Shown here: piece by piece, positions 1 through 7,813 of the stretch | Numbering within the stretch: the stretch's first letter is position 1 | How the letters are laid out: the number at the start of each line of letters is the position of its first letter | DNA from: Coriobacteriales bacterium | Lineage (GTDB): Bacteria; Actinomycetota; Coriobacteriia; Coriobacteriales; UBA8131 | Assembly (NCBI GenBank): GCA_031290695.1 | Contig: JAITNB010000004.1 | Coordinates: 1-17,778, forward strand | Length of the DNA: 17,778 bases | Direction of reading: 5' to 3' | Made by a program: the position numbers and the translations under genes | The notes under the pieces: model-generated | The model's database searches: none | What the model saw: the letters and a program-made list of their open reading frames with translations, nothing else | What the model was told of the DNA's origin: nothing

Positions 1-720
<720 letters not shown>

Positions 721-761
721 GAATCCAGCGAAAAACCCCTATCAGCGCGCCCGAATAAGGC

Positions 762-767
762 TATAAT
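762..767 (+). promoter_or_regulatory. Probable -10 box of a secDF promoter
   Basis: A perfect TATAAT lies 48 bases upstream of the secD start codon, in the short tgt-secD gap, which is AT-richer than its surroundings. I see no convincing -35 box at the usual distance (the bases near 739-744 read CTATCA), so promoter strength is uncertain. It would allow secD and secF to be transcribed independently of tgt. Confidence 0.5.
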
Positions 768-815
768 ACTCCTTCATGCGTACTTAGGGATATGGTCGAC
801 ACAGGAGAGGAACCC

Positions 816-2558
816 ATGCCGGATAGAAGATTCAAACCAAAGAAGCGGCCGTCGCGGTCGCGTAACCATGTAGTATTGCTTATACTTTTAGCAGTATTGC
901 TTGTCGGCTCGGCCTTCATGTTCTGGCCGCTCGACCAGAAGATCAGGCAAGGCCTCGATGTGCAGGGCGGGCTTTCGGTGGTGCTCCAGGCGAGCAAGAT
1001 CGACGGCACTGCGCCAACCACCGAGGAGATGGAGGCGGCAAAGCAGATTGTCGAGCAGCGCGTGAACCTGCTGGGTGCCAGTGAGGCGAGCGTGCAGATA
1101 CAGGGTACCAACCAGTTGTTGGTGCAGATACCGGGTATCGTCGACCAGACACAGGCTCTTGGGACTATTGGCACCACCGGCGTGCTTGAGTTTGTCAACG
1201 TTGCTGATATTACCGACGAGTCGATACGCACCGCAATCGAAACCGGCAACTACGTAACCCTTGGCGGCGTTATGTACCAGATTGTCACAACCACAACCGA
1301 CACAGATACCAGTACCGATACCGACACTCCCGCGCCCGCCGATGAGACTACGCAAGACGATGCAGCCACGCCAACCGACGAGACAGGCGCGGACGAGGGC
1401 GAGGCTGCCACTGAGGGAGACGAGGCCCCCGTAAGTGACGAGCCCGCCGAAGAAGAGCCTGCGGCCCCTGCCACTCCCACCGCTACCGATACCCCCAGCG
1501 ACGATGACGCAGCCACCACCGATGACACTGCCGCCGATGATGCGGCCACCACCGATGACGACGCGACAACCGAGGAAGACCTTGGGACCTCCTACTCCCC
1601 AATGCGCCTCTTGCCGGGTACCTACACCCCTATCTTCACCGGCGCGAACATAACCAATGTCAACGTGGGACAGGCGAGCGCGACAAGCTCGTACTTCTCT
1701 GTCAACCTGCAACTTGACGGTACGGCGGCCTCTGCGTTTGGCAAGGTCACCACTGAGCTGTATCCCACCAACAGCAAGATTGCCATCGTACTCGACGGCA
1801 TGGTGCAGAGTGCGCCAGCGGTGCAGAGCGCCATCACCGACGGCAGCGTCGCGATTACCGGCGACTACGACCTCGACTCTGCAAACTCGCTCAAGACCGT
1901 GTTGCAGTCGGGCTCGCTGCCCATAAGCCTTGAGGTTGCCAACTCGCAGGTGGTAGGCCCCACGCTTGGGCAGGACTCGTTGCGCTCCGGTATACTCGTT
2001 GCTATCATCGGCCTCATACTCGTGGCCATCTACCTGCTCATCTTCTACCGCGGTATCGGCCTGCTCACTGCGGGCGCTATCGGGGTGTTCGCGGTCCTCT
2101 ACCTGGGGATACTCGCCGTGCTCTCGGCAATCAACGCCTTTGCGCTCTCACTTGCCGGTATCGCCGGCATCGTGCTCTCCATCGGTGTCGCTGCCGACTC
2201 CTCCATCCTCGTGCTTGAACGCTTCAAGGAGGAGGTACGCATGGGACGATCGGTGCGCGCCGCATCGATTACCGGCGTGAGGCATGCGATCATTACCTCC
2301 ATCGACGCCGACCTCGTGACCCTTGTCTCCGCGCTGGCGCTGTTCTTCATCGCCGTGGGCTCGGTCAAAGGCTTTGGGCTCACACTGGCGCTGGGCGTCG
2401 TCTGCGACATCCTCACGATGCTCATCTTCAAGGCACCGCTCCTGCGCCTGCTTGCCCCCAGGGTTATCACCAAACATCCGGGGTTCTGGGGCGTCAGGGA
2501 GGATGAGGCCGTTGCACACGCCTCCGGTGAGTTGAAGCGAGGTGTTGAGAATGGTTAG
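816..2558 (+). CDS. secD: Protein translocase subunit SecD
   Basis: RND-family membrane subunit that works with SecF to pull proteins out of the SecYEG channel using the proton gradient. The start is the ATG at 816: AGGAGAGG at 803-810 lies 5 bases before it, whereas an in-frame ATG at 792 has no ribosome site. The product has 580 residues. Segments in order: basic N-terminus; membrane segment at about 16-37; the conserved RQGLDVQGG motif; first periplasmic-type domain; an acidic Asp/Thr/Ala/Glu-rich insert at about 158-256; second extracytoplasmic part with DGMVQSAP; then a C-terminal block of membrane helices from about residue 390 with GIAGIVLSIGVAADSS, LERFKEE and VKGFGLTLALG. The insert faces the outside; comparable acidic or proline-rich inserts are known in actinobacterial SecD. 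The 3' end overlaps secF by 8 bases. No yajC lies upstream. Confidence 0.97.
   Translation: MPDRRFKPKKRPSRSRNHVVLLILLAVLLVGSAFMFWPLDQKIRQGLDVQGGLSVVLQASKIDGTAPTTEEMEAAKQIVEQRVNLLGASEASVQIQGTNQLLVQIPGIVDQTQALGTIGTTGVLEFVNVADITDESIRTAIETGNYVTLGGVMYQIVTTTTDTDTSTDTDTPAPADETTQDDAATPTDETGADEGEAATEGDEAPVSDEPAEEEPAAPATPTATDTPSDDDAATTDDTAADDAATTDDDATTEEDLGTSYSPMRLLPGTYTPIFTGANITNVNVGQASATSSYFSVNLQLDGTAASAFGKVTTELYPTNSKIAIVLDGMVQSAPAVQSAITDGSVAITGDYDLDSANSLKTVLQSGSLPISLEVANSQVVGPTLGQDSLRSGILVAIIGLILVAIYLLIFYRGIGLLTAGAIGVFAVLYLGILAVLSAINAFALSLAGIAGIVLSIGVAADSSILVLERFKEEVRMGRSVRAASITGVRHAIITSIDADLVTLVSALALFFIAVGSVKGFGLTLALGVVCDILTMLIFKAPLLRLLAPRVITKHPGFWGVREDEAVAHASGELKRGVENG
1503..1559 (+). repeat. In-frame tandem repeat in the acidic insert of secD
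   Basis: Two 24-base units, 1503-1526 and 1536-1559, are offset by 33 bases and differ at two third-codon positions. Each encodes DDAATTDD. Shorter Asp/Thr units flank them. The repeat explains most of the low complexity of the SecD insert and is a site where copy number could vary between strains. Confidence 0.8.
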
Positions 2559-3510
2559 GCTGCTCAAGCGAGACGTCGACTTCCTCTCGCATCGCAAGGT
2601 GTTCTTTACCCTCTCGCTCCTTCTGGTCATCGCCTCGCTCGTCGCGCTGCCGTTGCGCGGAATCAACCTTGGCATCGAGTTCCAGGGCGGCTCGTCCATC
2701 GACATCAAAGAAACCGCTGCCATAACCATCGAGGAGATGCGCACGACCTGCGAGGATATTGGGCTGGAGGCCCCCATCATCCAGACCACCGCCGACCCCA
2801 CAACCGGCAGCAACGGCTTTATCGTACGCATCGCCGAGACCGATGCCGCCATAGCCTCCGGCTATGCCGACCAGATCGTCGAGAAGCTCTCCCTTGCCAG
2901 CGAGCAGGCCGAGGTCATGACCATCAGCCCCAGCTGGGGTGCCGAGGTGACACGCACCTCGCTCATAGCCTTCCTCGTGGCCATCGCGCTTATCATTGGC
3001 TATATCGCCATACGCTTTGAGTACAAGATGGGCTTTGTGGCGGTTGCGACGCTCGTCCACGACCTCGTCATCGTCATAGGCGTCTACGCCGTGTTCCAGC
3101 GCGAGGTCACCCCCAACGTCATCGCCGCGCTCCTCACCATCATGGGCTACTCGCTCTATGACACCGTCGTCGTGTTCCACCGCATCAACGATAACCTGTC
3201 AAGCACGGCCAACCACTCGTTCATGACGGTGGCCAACCACTCTGTCAACCAGGTCCTCACCCGTACCATCAACACGACGCTCACCTCGCTCGTGCCGGTA
3301 CTGGCAATGCTCTTTTTTGGTGGCGAGACACTCAAGGACTTCGCATTTGCAATGGCCATCGGCCTCGTGCTCGGCTCCTATTCGTCCATCGCCATTGCGT
3401 CGCCCCTCTACGCGCTCTGGAAGCAACGCGAGCCCAAGTTCAAGAAGCTCCATAGCAAGTTTGGCGACGGCGTAGGCGTCTTCACCATCGAGGAGCAGCT
3501 TAAGGACTAG
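2551..3510 (+). CDS. secF: Protein translocase subunit SecF
   Basis: Partner of SecD in the proton-driven accessory translocase. The chosen start is the ATG at 2551, which has GAGGTG at 2539-2544 six bases upstream; the GTG at 2542 lies within that ribosome site. The product has 319 residues. Visible parts: first membrane segment at about 19-36, the NLGIEFQGGSSIDI motif, a small extracytoplasmic domain, and five closing membrane helices from about residue 138. These carry RFEYKMGF, the HD pair in the following helix (LVHDLVIV) and GYSLYDTVVVFHRI, which corresponds to the GYSINDTIVVFDR signature of the family. secD and secF overlap by 8 bases, which suggests translational coupling. The end lies 37 bases before a strong hairpin. 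Confidence 0.97.
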   Translation: MVRLLKRDVDFLSHRKVFFTLSLLLVIASLVALPLRGINLGIEFQGGSSIDIKETAAITIEEMRTTCEDIGLEAPIIQTTADPTTGSNGFIVRIAETDAAIASGYADQIVEKLSLASEQAEVMTISPSWGAEVTRTSLIAFLVAIALIIGYIAIRFEYKMGFVAVATLVHDLVIVIGVYAVFQREVTPNVIAALLTIMGYSLYDTVVVFHRINDNLSSTANHSFMTVANHSVNQVLTRTINTTLTSLVPVLAMLFFGGETLKDFAFAMAIGLVLGSYSSIAIASPLYALWKQREPKFKKLHSKFGDGVGVFTIEEQLKD

Positions 3511-3546
3511 CGGATAACCCCGTGCTCATCCGCTTGCACATCACCC

Positions 3547-3588
3547 AAAAAACAGAAGGTGTCTGGAATCCTCCGTGGCACCTTCTGT
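3547..3588 (-). terminator. Intrinsic terminator for the minus-strand gene, possibly bidirectional
   Basis: Perfect 10-bp arms at 3552-3561 and 3579-3588 (ACAGAAGGTG / CACCTTCTGT) enclose a 17-base loop that can form a small inner GGA/TCC stem. Read on the minus strand, the stem is followed by a T-run from the A6 at 3547-3552, directly after the stop codon of the minus-strand gene. On the plus strand the stem is followed only by GCTATT, so termination of secDF there would be weaker. Confidence 0.85.
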
Positions 3589-3589
3589 G

Positions 3590-4390
3590 CTATTCCCCGT
3601 CCTCGCCCTCGCCCTCGGGTGCGGCACCTGCGCCCGCTGGCACGGTCCAGGTCACGAGCATGGTGTCGTTGTAGGTGAGGGCGGTGGGGGCGTAGAGCAC
3701 GCGGGCGAGGGCGGTTCCTTTGAAGTAGAGCTTGCCGGTGAACTGGCCGTTGCCCTCAAGAGAACGTGCCTCGAAGTTGCTGCTGATGCTCTGCCCGCTG
3801 TCGCTCGTGCCGATAAAGGCGTCAAGGCGAGTGCCGTCTGCCTGCTCCATGCGCCATTGGGTCGAGTAGAGGGTGACGTCCACGTCCTTCTTGTTGGAGA
3901 ACTCCACCGTCACAACCACAAGCGGCGTCCCGTCGTAGGCGGTGCCGCCCGTCTCGACCGAGGTCACGGTGATGAGCAGGCTGTCGCTGTCGACGGTGGT
4001 GCCTGTGGCAAGGTCTTTAAACGAGGTGCCGTCAGGCGCACCCACCACCTGTGGCGGCGTTGGCTCGGCGGGCTTTGCGGGCTCCTCTGACGGCACCGGT
4101 ATCCCCGAGTAGATAAGCCCGCCCATCGTCACCGCGAGCAGCACCACAAGCGCCGACCAAAACCAGAGTCGCGCGTAAAAGGGCTTGAGGCTCTTGCCGC
4201 AAAAGGGGCAACGGTCAACGTTGCCCACAACCCGGCTCCGGCAGCGCTTACAGCGTATGACGCCGCGCGAGAAGCTGGGAGAGATAGCCATTTTGTCGTT
4301 ATGGGGCAAACGCCGCTGCCTTTTGTCAAAACGGCTCCCGGCATCGGAGAAACGCCACTCCTTTGAACGCCTGCGTTTTGAGATTGCCAC
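3590..4390 (-). CDS. Membrane protein with N-terminal zinc ribbon and C-terminal DUF4352-like domain
   Basis: Function unknown. From the GTG at 4390 the product has 266 residues. A basic N-terminus is followed by a zinc ribbon (Cys47-x2-Cys50, Cys61-x2-Cys64), one membrane helix at about 75-97, a Pro/Glu/Ala linker and an all-beta-looking C-terminal domain. Phrases such as LVVVTVEFSNKK followed by a threonine/serine-rich strand pattern resemble DUF4352-type immunoglobulin-like domains of exported proteins; this is from memory and tentative. The tail is Gly/Glu-rich. The GTG has GGGGAGG four bases upstream on the minus strand; an inner ATG (residue 34) has no visible ribosome site. The zinc ribbon would face the cytoplasm and the beta domain the outside. 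The gene is convergent with secF and divergent from recJ, so it is a separate unit. Confidence 0.75.
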   Translation of the reverse strand: MAISKRRRSKEWRFSDAGSRFDKRQRRLPHNDKMAISPSFSRGVIRCKRCRSRVVGNVDRCPFCGKSLKPFYARLWFWSALVVLLAVTMGGLIYSGIPVPSEEPAKPAEPTPPQVVGAPDGTSFKDLATGTTVDSDSLLITVTSVETGGTAYDGTPLVVVTVEFSNKKDVDVTLYSTQWRMEQADGTRLDAFIGTSDSGQSISSNFEARSLEGNGQFTGKLYFKGTALARVLYAPTALTYNDTMLVTWTVPAGAGAAPEGEGEDGE

Positions 4391-4459
4391 ACGACCTCCC
4401 CGTAACCCTGTAGGTCAACGGTATCAGAATCATTGCTATACACCATAAGTTTAGCGTAT

Positions 4460-4489
4460 TTGGCGAAAATCTGTCAGAATGGATATGAC
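4460..4489 (+). promoter_or_regulatory. Possible promoter of the recJ-rel unit
   Basis: TTGGCG at 4460-4465 and TATGAC at 4484-4489 are 18 bases apart, each with four of six consensus bases. They lie 34 bases before the recJ start in the 132-base divergent gap shared with the minus-strand zinc-ribbon gene. The gap is AT-rich compared with the flanking genes. No other candidate pair in it looked better, and I could not settle on a minus-strand promoter. Confidence 0.35.
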
Positions 4490-4522
4490 ACACTTAGATG
4501 AATAGTTGAGGCGGCATATCCC

Positions 4523-7500
4523 GTGGAACAGCAGTGGACGATAAAGGCGGCAGACGACGCTGCCATACAACAGGTTTTGGAGACGTGCGGGCTTTCCTTT
4601 CCCGTTGCACGCACCTTGGTTGCGCGCGGCATCGACACGCCGCAGAAGGTGCGCGTCTTCCTCGAGCCGTCGCTCGAGCGCGACTGGGCAGATCCTGCCA
4701 ACATATTTGGCATGACCGCAGTCACCGATGCCCTTGAGGCCGCCATCCGTGCTGGGAAGCACATCCTCGTGTTTGGGGACTTCGACGTAGACGGCATCTC
4801 GTCAACGGCCCTCATGCTGCGGGCGCTTGTGGCGCTTGGCGCGCAGCAGACGAGCCACCTCATCCCCAACCGCATGGACGACGGCTACGGCCTCACGCAA
4901 AAGGCGCTCGACCGGGTATGCGCGCTTGCGCCCGATGTCGTTGTCACCGTCGACTGCGGCATATCGGCCGGCACCGAGGTCGCACAGTTGCTGGCACAGG
5001 GTATCGACGTGATCGTCACCGACCATCACGAGCCCAGCGATGCCGTGCCGCAGGGGATACCCCTCACCAACCCCCGGCTCGGCCCCGGCTCGCCCAGCAG
5101 CGCGCTTGCCGGTGTGGGCGTGGCACTCAAGCTCGTGCAGGCCCTGGGCGCGCGGTTTGGCAAGCCCCAGCTCTGGCGTGACTTCACCGACCTTGCCACG
5201 TTGGGCACCGTCGCCGACCTCATGCCCCTGCGGGGCGAGAACCGGGCCCTGGTAAAAGACGGGCTTCTGTGCATCAATACCATGCCGCGGCCGGGTATCG
5301 CGGCTGCGTTGGCACTGGCGGGATCGAAGACAAAGACGTTGGGTGCGACCGACCTCTCGTTCTCGCTCATCCCACGGCTCAATGCCGCCGGGCGTATGGG
5401 CGACCCGTCGACGGCGCTTGGGCTGCTTGCCACCAACGACCCGCTGGCGGCGCACGAGGTCGCCCTTGAGCTTGAGGGGATAAACCAGCAGCGGCGCACA
5501 ACCGAGGCCGCGCTTACCCAGCAGGCCGTGGCGGGTGCCGAGGCCGCATACGAGGGGCAGCGGGCGCTCGTGCTCGCCGGCGAGGGCTGGCACGAGGGTG
5601 TCAAGGGGATCGTCGCGTCGCGCCTTGCCAACCGGTTTGGCGTGCCCACGGTCATCTTCTCGCTTGAGGGCGACGAGGCTCGGGGCTCGGGGCGCAGCGT
5701 GGGCGCGGTCAACCTGTTCAAGGCAGTTGAGCAATGCGCGGGCCTTATGCTGCGTTTTGGGGGACATGAGGGCGCGGTGGGCGTCACGGTGCCGCGCGAC
5801 GGTGTCGATGCGTTTAGACAGCGGCTCGAAGAGGTCCTCGCACGCGAGCCCGAGGAGAACTTCCATCCTGCCCTCGCCCTCGACGCGGCGCTGCGGTTGG
5901 GCGACATCAGCATACCGATGGTCGACGAGCTGCATACGCTCGAGCCCTTTGGGCAGGATAACCGCGAGCCCCTGTTTGTGTCCTGCGACGTGTTCATCGC
6001 GTCTGCGCGTGCCGTGGGTGTGGAGAAGAACCACCTCGCCTTCGCCGTAAGCGACGGACGCCACAGCTTTGACGCCATCTGGTTCCACTGCCCTAGCCCT
6101 GCCCATTACGCCGCGTTAGGGAGTGCCGTCGATGTGGTCTACACCCTCCAGGTCGATGAATGGAACAACCGCCGCAAGGTGAAACTGATGGTGAAGGCCG
6201 TCTTTGAGAAGAGCGCGGATACTCCCACGCTGCCAGTCGAGAAGAACAGAGACGCCCCCGCGCTGTTAACCGAGGACCTCGCAGATGCCGCCCTCACCCC
6301 CAACCTCGCCCACTGGCAGTCCCTCGGTGCGCGAGGCGCCAACACGCTCGCCACCGAGCTGCGGCGTGCACTTATTGGCGAAGCCCCGCTGCATGAGGCG
6401 CAACAGCAGGCGCTTGACTACCTGGCAGCGGGGGAGTCGGTGCTCACGGTTATGGCGACCGGGCGTGGCAAGTCACTCATCTTCCACCTGCATGCTGCGC
6501 GCCTTGCCCTCACCACCGGCCAGGCAAGCGTGTTTGTCTACCCGCTGCGCGCCCTCATCGCCGATCAGGCCTTCCATCTGTCAGAGACATTCGCGCGTTT
6601 TGGCCTCGCGGTGCGCACCATCACCGGCGAGACGCCACAGCAGGAACGCGACGCGGTCTTCTCAGCCTTGGCCAATGGCACGGCCAACGTGCTCCTCACG
6701 ACGCCGGAGTTCTTGCAGATACACGCGGGGCGCTTTACGGCGAGCGGGCGTGTGGGCTTCCTCGTTGTGGACGAGGCGCACCATGTGGCGCTGTCGAAGG
6801 CGGGCCATCGCCCTGCCTACGCCGCATTTGAAGGCATACGGCAGCGCTTCCCGCAGGCCACGGTGCTCGCGGTGACCGCCACGGCCGGCGACGAGGTGTG
6901 CGATGTCCTCGTGCAGGACCTGGGGCTTGCCCATGTTGTCCTCGACCATACCGTGCGCTCCAACCTCACGCTCGACAGCCAGCGTAGCCTCAAGGGCCGC
7001 GAGGCCTGCCTTGCCACGCATGTTGCCCAGGACGGCAAGGCGGTGGTCTATGTGAACACACGCGACCAGTCGATAGCGCTCACCCGTATGCTGCGTAAGC
7101 GGCTCCCTGCCATGGGGGAGCGCATCGCCTTCTATAACGCCGGGCTCCCACGTGCGCAACGCAAGCAGGTCGAGGAGGGCTTTAGGGACAACAGGCTCGA
7201 CTGCATCGTGAGCACCAGTGCCTTTGGAGAAGGGGTCAACATCCCCAACATACGGCAGGTGGTGCTCTACAACCTGCCTTACAGCGAGGTCGAGTTCAAT
7301 CAGATGGCGGGCCGTGCCGGCCGCGATGGCGAGACGGCGGCCATACGGCTGCTCTATGACGAGGACGACGCGGCGATAAACCGCAGGATACTCCAGCAGG
7401 GCGCACCGCCGCGCACGGCCCTTGTGACCCTCTACCGTGCCCTCGTTGCTGCGGCAGCAGCCGCAAGCCCTCCCGGTATAATAGCTCGTTCAAACAGCGA

Positions 7501-7813
7501 ATTAGTGGGGGCCTGTAAAGCACTCGACCAAACGTGTACCCTCGACGAGACCGGCGTGTTAGCCGGCATAGCGGCCTTTAGCGAGCTGGGCATCCTCGAG
7601 GTACGGGGATTTGGCGAGGACCGTGAACTTGTGGTAAACAAAGGCAGCAAAAGGGTTGAACTTAACCAGAGTAGCCGATACCTTGAAGGCTGTGAGGAAT
7701 TGGAGCACTTCATGCGGTTCAAGGACTGGGCGCTCACGGCAACGCCTGACGAGCTGCTTGCTAAGGTAAACCGCCCCATCCTGCCCACCAGACCCGTTAA
7801 GGACGAGCAATGA
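4523..7813 (+). CDS. recJ: Single-stranded-DNA exonuclease RecJ fused to a RecQ-like superfamily 2 helicase
   Basis: The product has 1096 residues, much longer than RecJ alone. The N-terminal half is RecJ, a 5'-3' single-strand exonuclease used in recombination and repair. It shows the DHH-phosphoesterase motif GDFDVDG (about residue 85), VDCGIS, TDHH (about 166), LNAAGRMGD, and the DHHA1 motif FGGHEGAVG (about 413), followed by an OB-fold region. After a linker at about 570-615 comes a helicase core: Walker A ATGRGKS (about 645), DEAHH (about 750), TATAG (motif III), and QMAGRAGRDG (motif VI, about 927). No RecQ zinc site or HRDC domain is evident; the last 130 residues look like a winged-helix-type tail. 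A helicase feeding unwound strand to RecJ in one polypeptide is the obvious inference, since RecQ and RecJ cooperate in other bacteria. The start is a GTG at 4523 with GAGG 11 bases upstream. The stop overlaps rel by 4 bases (ATGA). Confidence 0.93.
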   Translation: MEQQWTIKAADDAAIQQVLETCGLSFPVARTLVARGIDTPQKVRVFLEPSLERDWADPANIFGMTAVTDALEAAIRAGKHILVFGDFDVDGISSTALMLRALVALGAQQTSHLIPNRMDDGYGLTQKALDRVCALAPDVVVTVDCGISAGTEVAQLLAQGIDVIVTDHHEPSDAVPQGIPLTNPRLGPGSPSSALAGVGVALKLVQALGARFGKPQLWRDFTDLATLGTVADLMPLRGENRALVKDGLLCINTMPRPGIAAALALAGSKTKTLGATDLSFSLIPRLNAAGRMGDPSTALGLLATNDPLAAHEVALELEGINQQRRTTEAALTQQAVAGAEAAYEGQRALVLAGEGWHEGVKGIVASRLANRFGVPTVIFSLEGDEARGSGRSVGAVNLFKAVEQCAGLMLRFGGHEGAVGVTVPRDGVDAFRQRLEEVLAREPEENFHPALALDAALRLGDISIPMVDELHTLEPFGQDNREPLFVSCDVFIASARAVGVEKNHLAFAVSDGRHSFDAIWFHCPSPAHYAALGSAVDVVYTLQVDEWNNRRKVKLMVKAVFEKSADTPTLPVEKNRDAPALLTEDLADAALTPNLAHWQSLGARGANTLATELRRALIGEAPLHEAQQQALDYLAAGESVLTVMATGRGKSLIFHLHAARLALTTGQASVFVYPLRALIADQAFHLSETFARFGLAVRTITGETPQQERDAVFSALANGTANVLLTTPEFLQIHAGRFTASGRVGFLVVDEAHHVALSKAGHRPAYAAFEGIRQRFPQATVLAVTATAGDEVCDVLVQDLGLAHVVLDHTVRSNLTLDSQRSLKGREACLATHVAQDGKAVVYVNTRDQSIALTRMLRKRLPAMGERIAFYNAGLPRAQRKQVEEGFRDNRLDCIVSTSAFGEGVNIPNIRQVVLYNLPYSEVEFNQMAGRAGRDGETAAIRLLYDEDDAAINRRILQQGAPPRTALVTLYRALVAAAAAASPPGIIARSNSELVGACKALDQTCTLDETGVLAGIAAFSELGILEVRGFGEDRELVVNKGSKRVELNQSSRYLEGCEELEHFMRFKDWALTATPDELLAKVNRPILPTRPVKDEQ

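Noticed and set aside
792..815. Upstream ATG at 792 as secD start
   Set aside because: No ribosome site precedes it, while AGGAGAGG stands at the right distance before the ATG at 816.
1250..1552. Minus-strand frame of 100 residues rich in Val and Ser
   Set aside because: It is the complement of the repetitive acidic insert of secD and has no independent support.
3575..4090. Plus-strand frame of 171 residues opposite the zinc-ribbon gene
   Set aside because: It starts inside the terminator, is antisense to a gene with clear domain structure, and shows no family motif.
4802..6106. Long minus-strand frame of 434 residues within recJ
   Set aside because: Antisense frame caused by GC-rich codon bias; the plus-strand RecJ motifs are unambiguous.
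7477..7482. TATAAT inside the 3' part of recJ as an internal promoter for rel
   Set aside because: No -35 box lies at a suitable distance and the site is over 300 bases before rel, within coding sequence.
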